From positions 1 through 7,214 of the forward strand of contig PMFP01000075.1 of assembly GCA_003155175.1 (NCBI GenBank): a DNA stretch of 7,214 nucleotides, written 5' to 3'. The translations under genes were made by a program, and so were the position numbers. Under the pieces are notes generated by a model. It did no database searches, was not told where the DNA came from, and saw nothing but the letters and a program-made list of their open reading frames with translations. This DNA comes from Vulcanimicrobiota bacterium. GTDB lineage: Bacteria; Vulcanimicrobiota; Vulcanimicrobiia; Vulcanimicrobiales; Vulcanimicrobiaceae. Shown one piece after another: positions 1-7,033 of the stretch (position 1 is its first letter; the number at the start of each line of letters is the position of its first letter).

Positions 1-803
1 GCAACGTCGCAGCGCGCGATCGCGCCGAGCGCCCGCAATCCCGCGTAGTATTCGATCGCGCCGTGGGCTTGAGGTTTGCGCCGCACGCCCGCCGTATCGA
101 TCAGCCGGATCTTCTTGCCGTGCCAGGTGAAGAGCGTGTCCACCGCGTCGCGCGTCGTTCCCGGAACCTCCGAGACGACCGCGCGCTCTTCGCCGATCAA
201 GGCGTTGAGCAGCGAGGACTTGCCCACGTTCGGACGGCCGATGATCGCAAGCGCGAGTTCGCCTTCCGCGGTCGCGTCGGGAGACTCGGGGGGAAGCAAT
301 TCGAAGACGCGATCGAGCAGGTCGCCGGTGCCTTCGCCGTGGATCGCCGAAACCGCGACGGGCTCGCCGAACCCGAGCGGTGAAAACTCCCCGAGGATAG
401 ACGCGGCCGCGCTGGGCGACTCGGCTTTGTTCGCGACCAAAACGATCGGGCGCCGCGTGCGCCGCAAAATGCCGGCGACCTCTTCGTCGAGGGGATTGCG
501 CCCGTCTTGCGCGTTGCAGACGAAAATGACGACGTCGGCTTCCTGCGCGGCGGCCTCGGCTTGGCGGCGGGTCGCGATCGGAATTTCGACGTCCGTCGCC
601 TTGTCGGCATCGGGGTCTATTCCCGCAGTGTCCACGATGCTGAACGTGCGGCCCCGCCACTCGCAGAGCGCGTACAGACGATCGCGCGTTACGCCCGGCG
701 TATCCTCGACGATGGCCAGGCGCTGGCCGATCAGCCGGTTGAAGAGCGCGCTCTTGCCGACGTTGGGGCGTCCGACGATCGCGACAGTCGCCGGCCGGAG
801 CAT
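1..803 (-). CDS. der: Ribosome biogenesis GTPase Der (EngA), C-terminal part cut off by window edge
   Basis: Der is a tandem GTPase that acts in assembly of the 50S ribosomal subunit. Read on the minus strand from the ATG at 803-801, 267 codons are visible before the frame runs off the left edge. Two GTPase domains can be seen. G domain 1 has the P-loop GRPNVGKS (residues 11-18), the switch segment TPGVTRDR, DTAG (58-61) and NKAE (125-128) as its G4 motif, a known variant of NKxD in this family. G domain 2 has a second GRPNVGKS (189-196), PGTTRD and DTAG (236-239). The second G4 motif and the C-terminal KH-like domain should lie outside the window. The start fits the family because the P-loop normally begins about ten residues in. 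An in-frame GTG at 848-846 is possible but has no ribosome binding site, whereas GAGG lies about ten bases before the ATG. The gene is divergent from miaB. Identity is very secure because two Der-type G domains in tandem are diagnostic. Confidence 0.96.
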   Translation of the reverse strand, partial: MLRPATVAIVGRPNVGKSALFNRLIGQRLAIVEDTPGVTRDRLYALCEWRGRTFSIVDTAGIDPDADKATDVEIPIATRRQAEAAAQEADVVIFVCNAQDGRNPLDEEVAGILRRTRRPIVLVANKAESPSAAASILGEFSPLGFGEPVAVSAIHGEGTGDLLDRVFELLPPESPDATAEGELALAIIGRPNVGKSSLLNALIGEERAVVSEVPGTTRDAVDTLFTWHGKKIRLIDTAGVRRKPQAHGAIEYYAGLRALGAIARCDV

Positions 804-921
804 GCCGTGGCCCTCGACCTGCGTCTCCTCATCTACGGGTATATCCACCGCCGCTTAGTTTGCTTGTGCGCCGGGAGGCCCTGGGAAAGGACCGCTTTTT
901 GGCGAACGGCGCCGACCGAAC
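804..921. promoter_or_regulatory. Divergent intergenic region between der and miaB, presumed to hold both promoters
   Basis: These 118 bases separate the two divergent starts, so promoters for der (leftward) and for the miaB-mutS-mutL-osmC-miaA operon (rightward) should lie here or just inside the genes. No strong sigma-70 pair is visible. The best guess for der is TATACC on the minus strand at 843-838, about 30 bases before its ATG, but there is no good -35 box 17 bases upstream of it. On the plus strand only TTGCTT at 860-865 resembles a -35 box, without a convincing -10. An 8-base palindrome, CGGCGCCG, lies around 907-914, close to the miaB start; palindromes this short are common in GC-rich DNA. 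The regional role is inferred from gene orientation, not from a recognised box. Confidence 0.45.
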
Positions 922-2343
922 ATGCCACGGATCTATATCGAAACCTTCGGCTGCCAGATGAACGAAGCGGATTCGCAGTATATCGCGGATCGGGCCGAGT
1001 CGGCCGGGTACGCCATCGCCACCAAGCCTGAGGAAGCCGACGTGCTCGTCCTCAACACGTGCACGGTTCGCGACAACGCGGAACGCCGCGCGTACGGGCG
1101 GATGGGGCACTTCAAGGCGCTCAAAGACGCCGATCCGCGCATTCGCCTGGTCGTCATGGGATGTCTGGCCGAGCAAGACCGCGACCGGATGCGTTCGGCC
1201 GCGCCGCACGTGGACGACGTTTTCGGCACCAAAGAGCTGGCCGAGCTGGGCGACCGCCTCGCAACTTGGAGGCCGGAGATCGACGAGCGCCGTGCCGACG
1301 ACGCGGAGTACGCGGAGGAGCGCGCGCTGCTGATGCCGCTCGGGGGCAGCGCCGATGCCGTCGTGGACGCCTTCTCGCACCTGCGCGCGTTCGTCACCGT
1401 GCAGCGCGGCTGCTCGTACTATTGTACGTTCTGCATCGTTCCGCACGTTCGCGGCCGGTTCGATCACCGGCCGGCCTCAGAGATCGTCGAAGAGGTCCGA
1501 GAGAAGATCGCATCGGGAGCGCGCGAGATCATGCTCGTCGGCCAGACGGTCAACGCGTGGCGCGATCCCGCGGACGGGCGGGACTTCGCGGACCTCTGCG
1601 AGACGGTCGGCGCGCTCGATGGTTTGGAGCGGCTCACGTTCATCTCGCCGCATCCGAAAGATTTTACCGAGAGTGCCATCGCCCGGCTCGCGCGCGTCCC
1701 GGCGCTCAATCCGCGGGTCCATCTTCCGCTCCAGTCGGGCAGCGACGCCGTGCTGCGGCGCATGAACCGCAAATACACGCGGGCGCAATTCGAGGAGAAG
1801 GTGGACCTGATCCGGCGGTATCTGCCGTCCTGGGCCATCACCACGGATCTCATCGTCGGATTTCCGGGCGAAACGGACGAAGACTTCGAGCGTACCTTCG
1901 ACTACGCCGCCACCGGGCTGTTCGCCAACGCCTACACGTTCGTCTATTCGATCCGGCGCGGCACTCCGGCCGCGCACTGGCCGCAAGTTCCCGCCGCCGT
2001 CGCGTCGGCGCGCTTCACCCGCTTGGTGGACGTGCTCAATGCCGGCACGCGCGCCTATCACGACCGCAAGATCGGCACGACCGTGCGCTGCCTGGTGTCG
2101 GGCGAATCGAGGAAAGACGCGGCGCGCCTGGCCTCCAAATCGCTCGACAACGTGACGGTGATCGCTCCCAAGCCGCCGGGCTACGACGAAGGGGTCTTCG
2201 CGCGCGAGCCGTGGATCGACGTCGCGGTCGAGACCGCACACGTCTGGGGCTGCACCGGCACGATCGTCCGCCGCGCGCGGGCCTTCGCCGACCCCGGATC
2301 GCCGGTCGAGCGGGCGCCGATCGACCTGGTGGGTGCCCGATGA
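922..2343 (+). CDS. miaB: tRNA-2-methylthio-N6-dimethylallyladenosine synthase MiaB
   Basis: MiaB is a radical-SAM methylthiotransferase with two 4Fe-4S clusters. It adds the 2-methylthio group to i6A37 next to the anticodon of tRNAs that read UNN codons. The 473-residue product has the full layout. The N-terminal UPF0004 domain carries the three auxiliary-cluster cysteines C11 (GCQMN), C47 (NTCTVR) and C81 (MGC). The radical-SAM core has the CxxxCxxC triad C164, C168 and C171, followed by IVPHVRGR. MiaB-type motifs SPHPKDF and LPLQSGSD follow, then GFPGETDEDF, and a C-terminal TRAM-like domain from about residue 390. The family motif GQNVN appears as GQTVN. ATG 922 is the only plausible start: the frame has a stop at 856-858 and no other start codon between. 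No Shine-Dalgarno sequence precedes it. It is the first gene of the operon; its substrate is made by MiaA, encoded last. The paralogues RimO and MtaB are less likely given these motifs and the miaA linkage. Confidence 0.96.
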   Translation: MPRIYIETFGCQMNEADSQYIADRAESAGYAIATKPEEADVLVLNTCTVRDNAERRAYGRMGHFKALKDADPRIRLVVMGCLAEQDRDRMRSAAPHVDDVFGTKELAELGDRLATWRPEIDERRADDAEYAEERALLMPLGGSADAVVDAFSHLRAFVTVQRGCSYYCTFCIVPHVRGRFDHRPASEIVEEVREKIASGAREIMLVGQTVNAWRDPADGRDFADLCETVGALDGLERLTFISPHPKDFTESAIARLARVPALNPRVHLPLQSGSDAVLRRMNRKYTRAQFEEKVDLIRRYLPSWAITTDLIVGFPGETDEDFERTFDYAATGLFANAYTFVYSIRRGTPAAHWPQVPAAVASARFTRLVDVLNAGTRAYHDRKIGTTVRCLVSGESRKDAARLASKSLDNVTVIAPKPPGYDEGVFAREPWIDVAVETAHVWGCTGTIVRRARAFADPGSPVERAPIDLVGAR

Positions 2344-4855
2344 AGGGATCGCCAAAGACCCGTCAGTGAGCGAGGGCCAGAAATACTCGCCGATGCTCGA
2401 GCAGTATTTTGGGATGAAGTCGCGCCATCCCGACGCCGTGCTGCTTTCGCGCGTTGGCGATTTCTACGAGGCGTACGGCGAGGACGCCGAGACGATCGCG
2501 CGCGCGCTACAGATCGCGCTGACGAGTAAAGAAGCCGGCGCGGGACGGCGCGTGGCGATGGCCGGCGTGCCGCACCACGCCCTCGCGCAGTACCTCGCGC
2601 GCCTGGTCGCGCAGCGCTACGTCGTCGCCCTGGCCGACCAACTCGAAGTGCCGCAGCCCAACAAGCTGGTCAAACGCGAAGTCACGCGGATCGTCACGCC
2701 GGGAACCCTGATCGAGGACCATCTGCTCGACGGAAAGCAGAACAACTATCTGGCGTCGCTCGCGGCGGTCGGCGAGACGTTCGCGGTGGCATACACGGAC
2801 GTCTCGACGGGCCAATGCGCGGCGACCGCTCTCGCGGGCGAAGGCGCGTTCGACGAAGCGGTCGCCGAGCTCGGGCGCATCGGACCCTCCGAAGTCGTCG
2901 CCGACGTTCCGGCCGGGGTTCGCGCCGCGCTGAACGCTCCGATGGATCAACTCGGGGCGCGCCTGACGAGCACGTCGCTTTCCGTGGCCGAGACGCGCGA
3001 ACGCGGCGCCGTCGAGGATTTCTCGCTCGACGAATCGGTCGCGATCCACCGCGCGCTCGACGCGCTCGGCGCGTTCGTCCGCCGCACCGGCGTCGCCGGC
3101 GGCGCCGAAGCGCTGCGCAACGTCCGCTACTATCGCCGTCGCTCGTTCATGGCGCTCGACTCGTCCACGCGCAAGCACCTGGAGCTGCTGCGAGCGCAAG
3201 GACAGAATCCCCGCGCGACGCTGTTGGCGACCCTGGACCGTTGCTCCACGTCGATGGGTTCGCGGATGCTCTCGCGCTGGATCGCCGCGCCGCTGATCGA
3301 ACGCGACGCGATCGCGCAGCGCCAGGACGGCGTGCAGACGCTGCTGGACGAACACGCTCGACGTGAGGCGATGCGCGAAATCTTCCGCGGCTGCTTCGAT
3401 TTGGAGCGCATCGCCCAAAAAGTCCGCTTCCGGCGCGCGCTGCCGCGCGATCTCGTCTCGCTGCGGCGAACGCTCGACGTGCTAGGCCCCCTTCCCCAGG
3501 TGACGCCGCCCGCGCTCGAACCGCTCGTGCGGCGCATCGGCGACTTCTCCGCCGTTTTCGAGGACCTGCAGCGAACCTTGACCGACGACCCGCCGGCTCA
3601 GCTCACCGAACTCGGCATCGTGCGCCCCGAGTCGAACGCGGAGCTCGCGCAGTGCGTGGCGCTGCGGACCGACGCGCGGGGGAGCCTTTCGGAACTGGAA
3701 GAGCGCGAGCGCGAGCGCACCGGCATCAAATCGCTCAAGGTGAAGTACGCGTCGGCCTTCGGCTACGCGATCGAAATCGGCAAGAACTACGTCGCGAACG
3801 TTCCCGGCGATTACGTCAGGAAACAGACGCTGACGACGGGTGAACGGTTCGTGACCCCCGAGCTCAAGGAACTCGAGCTGGCGATCTCCACGGCGCAGGG
3901 CCGGCAAGAGCGCCTGGAGCGCTCCCTGTACGAAGAGTTGGTCGAGCGCATCGCGGCGCGCTGCGACGATCTGCTGCAAGCCGCGGAGGCTTTGGCCGAG
4001 ATCGACGTCCTCGCCGCGCTCGCTCAATCCGCCGCCGAGCGCGGATACGTCCGGCCGGCGTTGTGCGAGGAGAGCGAGATCTCGATCCAAGACGGCCGGC
4101 ATCCCGTGATGGAGTCCATCCTGCACGCCAATTTCGTGCCGAACGACCTGCGGCTGCAGGCGCAAACCCACCGGTTCGTCCTGCTCACCGGTCCCAACAT
4201 GGGCGGCAAGTCCACGTATTTGCGCCAGGCCGCGTTGCTGGTCGTCATGGCGCAAATCGGTTCGTTCGTGCCGGCCAAGGCGATGACGCTCGGCATCGTG
4301 GACCGGATCTTCACGCGCATCGGCGCCGGCGACGATCTCGCGTCGGGCCAATCCACGTTTTACATGGAGATGGCCGAAGCGGCGACGATCTTGCGCTTGG
4401 CGACGCGCCGCTCGCTGCTCTTGATCGACGAAGTCGGGCGCGGGACCGGGACGCTCGACGGTCTCTCCATCGCCCAGGCGATCTGCGAGTTTTTGCTCGG
4501 CCTGGACGATCAAGGGCCGATGGTGCTGTTCGCGACGCATTTTCACGAGCTGTGTTCGCTCGTCGAGCACTGGAGGCAGGTCGCGAACTACCACATCACG
4601 GCCGTCGAGAACACCGCGCGCGACGGCGCTCCGGTCTTCTCGCATCGCGTGCAGCCGGGAAGTTCGTCGCGATCGTTCGGCATCGAGGTCGCGCGCATGG
4701 CGGGCCTGCCGGAGGCGGTCATCGCCCGCGCGCAAGAGATCGCCGACGCGCTGGCCGGAAACTCCGACGTCGAAGCCCAGGTTCCGCTGCGCTCGCCCTT
4801 GCGGCGCGAGGAGCCCGCGGCGATCGAACGTCAGCTCTCGCTCTTGAACGAATAA
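2333..4855 (+). CDS. mutS: DNA mismatch repair protein MutS
   Basis: MutS recognises mismatches and small loops, clamps on DNA and recruits MutL. The product is 840 residues from the GTG at 2333. The mismatch-binding domain has the Phe-x-Glu motif (F44, E46 in GDFYEAYGED). The connector domain starts near PGTLIEDHLLDGKQNNYLA. Lever and clamp domains fill the middle. The ABC-type ATPase has Walker A TGPNMGGKST (619-628), signature region DDLASGQSTF, Walker B LLIDEVGRGTG with D699 and E700, and the ATHFHEL switch with H736. The protein ends in QLSLL (834-838), matching the beta-clamp-binding consensus; E. coli MutS has a similar QMSLL before its tetramer-forming tail, which is absent here. The start is uncertain. 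GTG 2333 overlaps miaB by 11 bases; GTG 2366 gives a length before the SPMLEQY segment closer to known homologues; ATG 2393 would remove part of that conserved segment. None has a good ribosome binding site. Confidence 0.97.
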   Translation: MPDEGIAKDPSVSEGQKYSPMLEQYFGMKSRHPDAVLLSRVGDFYEAYGEDAETIARALQIALTSKEAGAGRRVAMAGVPHHALAQYLARLVAQRYVVALADQLEVPQPNKLVKREVTRIVTPGTLIEDHLLDGKQNNYLASLAAVGETFAVAYTDVSTGQCAATALAGEGAFDEAVAELGRIGPSEVVADVPAGVRAALNAPMDQLGARLTSTSLSVAETRERGAVEDFSLDESVAIHRALDALGAFVRRTGVAGGAEALRNVRYYRRRSFMALDSSTRKHLELLRAQGQNPRATLLATLDRCSTSMGSRMLSRWIAAPLIERDAIAQRQDGVQTLLDEHARREAMREIFRGCFDLERIAQKVRFRRALPRDLVSLRRTLDVLGPLPQVTPPALEPLVRRIGDFSAVFEDLQRTLTDDPPAQLTELGIVRPESNAELAQCVALRTDARGSLSELEERERERTGIKSLKVKYASAFGYAIEIGKNYVANVPGDYVRKQTLTTGERFVTPELKELELAISTAQGRQERLERSLYEELVERIAARCDDLLQAAEALAEIDVLAALAQSAAERGYVRPALCEESEISIQDGRHPVMESILHANFVPNDLRLQAQTHRFVLLTGPNMGGKSTYLRQAALLVVMAQIGSFVPAKAMTLGIVDRIFTRIGAGDDLASGQSTFYMEMAEAATILRLATRRSLLLIDEVGRGTGTLDGLSIAQAICEFLLGLDDQGPMVLFATHFHELCSLVEHWRQVANYHITAVENTARDGAPVFSHRVQPGSSSRSFGIEVARMAGLPEAVIARAQEIADALAGNSDVEAQVPLRSPLRREEPAAIERQLSLLNE

Positions 4856-6549
4856 TGCCTTCGATCCGCGTTCTCGACGTCGAGACCGTCGGCCAAATCG
4901 CGGCCGGCGAGATCATCGAACGCCCGGCATCGGTCGTCAAGGAACTCGTCGAGAACGCCGTGGACGCCGGCGCCACCCGCGTGACCGTCTCGCTGCAGCG
5001 CGGGGGCCTGGATCTCATCGAAGTCGTCGACGACGGCTCCGGAATTCCGGCTGAAGATCTGCCGGTCGCCTTGCGCGCGCATGCGACGAGCAAGTTGCGG
5101 ATCGCCGCCGATTTGGAGCGCGTCTCTACCCTCGGATTTCGCGGCGAGGGCCTAGCCTCGATCGCGGCGGTCTCACGCATCGAGATCGTCTCGCGGCGCG
5201 CCGGCGAGGAGCTGGGCGCGCGCGTCGCCGCCGCCGGCGATGCGATCGGCGAACCCGAGCCCGCCGCGGCTCCGCCTGGAACCCGAGTGAGCGTTCGCGG
5301 GCTGTTCGAAAACGTTCCGGTGCGCCGCGAGTATCTGCGTTCGCCGGGCGCGGAGTTCAATCGCGTCTCCGGATGGCTCGCCGCGTTTTCTCTCGCCTAT
5401 CCCGCCGTGACGTTCACCTTGCGCCACGATGGAAAGGACGTGTGGGTAATGCCCGCGACGGCCGAACCGCACGAGCGCCTCGCCATGGTGTTCGGCCGCG
5501 ACGCCGCAAAGGCGCTGCTTCCGCTCGCGCCGGCCGGAGCCGCGGCGCTGGACGGATCGCTGACGGGGTTCATCAGCGAGCCCGGGAGCGATCGCGCGGA
5601 CCGGCGCTTGCAATTGCTGTTCGTGAACGGCCGGCTGCTGCGCAGCACGCTGCTCTCGGGTGCGTGGACGGCCGGCTATTCGACCTTCTCGATGATCGGG
5701 CGGCATGCGTACGGCGTGCTCTTTCTCGAGTTGCCGCCGGATCACGTGGACCCGAACGTGCACCCGACCAAGAGCGACGTGCGCTTGCGATTCGGCGCGA
5801 CCGTCTTCGACGCTGCGAAGCGCGCCATAGCGGGAACCTTGCGCGCGCACGCCGCGGAACGCTTCACCGAGAGTCTCGGCCCCGGCGGACTCCCGCCGGT
5901 TTCGTTCGGTCCGGGCGCGGACGATCCGGGCGTGCAGCGCGAACAGTCCTTTTTCGACGGCTTCGAAGGCGACGCGGAAGACGTTCCGGCGCGGCGTCTG
6001 CGCGTTCTGACGCAGCTGAATCGCACGTACGTGCTGGCCGGCGACGGAGAGATGCTGCTTCTGGTGGATCAGCATGCGGCGCACGAGCGCATCGCGTACG
6101 AAGCCATCGTCGAGAACGCCAAACGGAAGGCGCCCAGCGAGCCGCTCCTGGTTCCTCAGACGGTCGAACTGGACGCGGTCGCGGCCGCGGCGCTCGACCG
6201 GGTGCTCGGCGCGATGCGCGAGGGGGGCCTGGACATCGAGAACTTCGGCGATCGGACGTACCGGATCGTCGCCACGCCGGCCGGGTTCGGCGCCCGTCCC
6301 TTCGATTTACGGGGTTTTTTGGCGGATTTGACCGACGTGCCGAAACAGCGCGACGTCCGCGAGAGGATTTGGGCTTCGCTTGCGTGCCATTCCGTAACCG
6401 TAGCGGGAGAGCGGCTCGAACTGGAGGAGATGACGACGCTGGTCGACCGTCTTCAGGCGTGCGCCAATCCCATGCATTGTCCGCACGGCCGTCCTACGAT
6501 GGTCGCGATCCGCCCCGAGGAGATCGCGCGTATGTTCAAGAGGGTGTAA
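4855..6549 (+). CDS. mutL: DNA mismatch repair protein MutL, endonuclease-type
   Basis: MutL couples mismatch recognition by MutS to strand removal. The 564-residue product has an N-terminal GHKL ATPase: QIAAGEIIERPASVVKELVE with catalytic E30, metal-binding N34, D59 in DDGSGI, ATSKL (77-81) and GFRGEG (94-99). These are followed by the transducer region with FVNGR and NVHPTKSDVRLR. After a short, Gly/Pro-rich linker (about 350-390), the C-terminal domain carries DQHAAHERIAYE (405-416), which fits the DQHA(X)2E(X)4E endonuclease motif, plus ACHS (510-513) and CPHGRP (542-547), the other metal-site motifs. This predicts a nicking MutL that does not need MutH. The start is ATG 4855, sharing its A with the mutS stop (TAATG). 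The frame stays open far upstream inside mutS, but similarity begins at MPSIRVLD. No Shine-Dalgarno sequence is seen, so reinitiation after mutS is likely. It is rather short compared with E. coli (615 residues), mainly through the linker. Confidence 0.97.
   Translation: MPSIRVLDVETVGQIAAGEIIERPASVVKELVENAVDAGATRVTVSLQRGGLDLIEVVDDGSGIPAEDLPVALRAHATSKLRIAADLERVSTLGFRGEGLASIAAVSRIEIVSRRAGEELGARVAAAGDAIGEPEPAAAPPGTRVSVRGLFENVPVRREYLRSPGAEFNRVSGWLAAFSLAYPAVTFTLRHDGKDVWVMPATAEPHERLAMVFGRDAAKALLPLAPAGAAALDGSLTGFISEPGSDRADRRLQLLFVNGRLLRSTLLSGAWTAGYSTFSMIGRHAYGVLFLELPPDHVDPNVHPTKSDVRLRFGATVFDAAKRAIAGTLRAHAAERFTESLGPGGLPPVSFGPGADDPGVQREQSFFDGFEGDAEDVPARRLRVLTQLNRTYVLAGDGEMLLLVDQHAAHERIAYEAIVENAKRKAPSEPLLVPQTVELDAVAAAALDRVLGAMREGGLDIENFGDRTYRIVATPAGFGARPFDLRGFLADLTDVPKQRDVRERIWASLACHSVTVAGERLELEEMTTLVDRLQACANPMHCPHGRPTMVAIRPEEIARMFKRV
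6538..6544 (+). promoter_or_regulatory. Ribosome binding site of the osmC-family gene
   Basis: AAGAGGG lies inside the last codons of mutL and ends six bases before the ATG at 6551. It is the clearest Shine-Dalgarno-like sequence in the window. It supports this ATG as the start and suggests the peroxiredoxin gene can be translated more independently than mutS, mutL or miaA, whose starts have weak or no such sequence. It is a short match, so the call rests on its position. Confidence 0.6.
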
Positions 6550-6550
6550 C

Positions 6551-7033
6551 ATGCCGTCACTGCAGCACGAACACGTGTATCGCGTCGCCACGACCTGGAC
6601 CGGAAACCGCGGCGCGGGCACCCGGGACTATCGCGCGTACGGGCGCGACAGCGAGATCGTCGGCGTCGGCAAGACGTCGTCGATCGGTCTTTCCGCGGAC
6701 GCTTCGTTCCGGGGCGACGCCAGCCGCTACAATCCCGAGGAGCTGCTGGTCGGCGCGCTCTCGTCGTGCCACATGCTTTGGTACTTGCACCTCTGCGCCG
6801 ATGCGGGGATCGTCGTCACGGCGTATCGCGACGATGCTGCCGGCCGGATGGTCACGTACGACGACGGTTCGGGCGAGTTCGCCGAAGTCGTCTTGAACCC
6901 GCGCGCGACGATCGCCGACGCAAGCCGCGTCGCCGACGCGCTCGCCGTTCACGAACGCGCCCACCACATGTGCTTCATCGCGCGCTCGATGAAATTTCCG
7001 GTCCGGCTCGAAGCGGCCGTCGCCGCGGAGTGA
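6551..7033 (+). CDS. OsmC/Ohr-family thiol peroxidase-like protein
   Basis: This 160-residue protein belongs to the OsmC/Ohr superfamily, cytoplasmic dimers that reduce organic hydroperoxides with a cysteine pair. The peroxidatic cysteine is C73 in NPEELLVGALSSCHM, with the family glutamates E63 and E64 before it. The second cysteine is C141 in HHMCFIARS near the C-terminus. Both are present, so peroxidase chemistry is plausible. The N-terminal TTWTGNRGAGTRDYRAYGRD and the segment CHMLWYLHLCADAGI are, as I recall, typical of the subgroup often annotated as SACOL1771-type OsmC proteins, rather than Ohr or classical OsmC; the exact substrate is unknown. No signal peptide or membrane segment is seen. 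The gene starts one base after the mutL stop, with a good ribosome binding site, and its TGA overlaps the GTG start of miaA. Position makes it part of the repair and tRNA-modification operon. Superfamily assignment is firm, subgroup and function less so. Confidence 0.9.
   Translation: MPSLQHEHVYRVATTWTGNRGAGTRDYRAYGRDSEIVGVGKTSSIGLSADASFRGDASRYNPEELLVGALSSCHMLWYLHLCADAGIVVTAYRDDAAGRMVTYDDGSGEFAEVVLNPRATIADASRVADALAVHERAHHMCFIARSMKFPVRLEAAVAAE

Noticed and set aside
76..858. Long plus-strand open frame of 260 codons opposite der
   Set aside because: It is the antisense shadow of der in GC-rich DNA. Its translation is Ser/Arg/Ala-rich with no family motif, while the minus strand encodes a clear Der protein.
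1477..2355. Long minus-strand open frame opposite miaB
   Set aside because: The translation is Arg-rich and low in complexity, typical of an antisense frame in high-GC DNA, and the plus strand holds all MiaB motifs.
3300..3320. GCGATCGC octamers (also near 15 and 5586) as a possible HIP1-like repeat
   Set aside because: Only a few copies are seen, and in Arg/Ala/Ile-rich coding DNA at this GC content they are expected by chance. No clustering or spacing pattern is evident.
3482..4735. 417-codon minus-strand open frame inside mutS
   Set aside because: It lies entirely opposite the MutS ATPase region, is rich in Arg, Asp and Leu without a recognisable domain, and has no ribosome binding site or independent context.
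4063..4854. Upstream extension of the mutL frame into mutS
   Set aside because: The frame is open, but the extension is Arg/Ala-rich shadow sequence of mutS. MutL similarity starts exactly at the ATG at 4855.
5373..6896. 507-codon plus-strand frame across mutL and osmC
   Set aside because: It is out of frame with MutL and OsmC, runs through their junction, and has Arg/Ala-rich composition, so it is a shadow frame.
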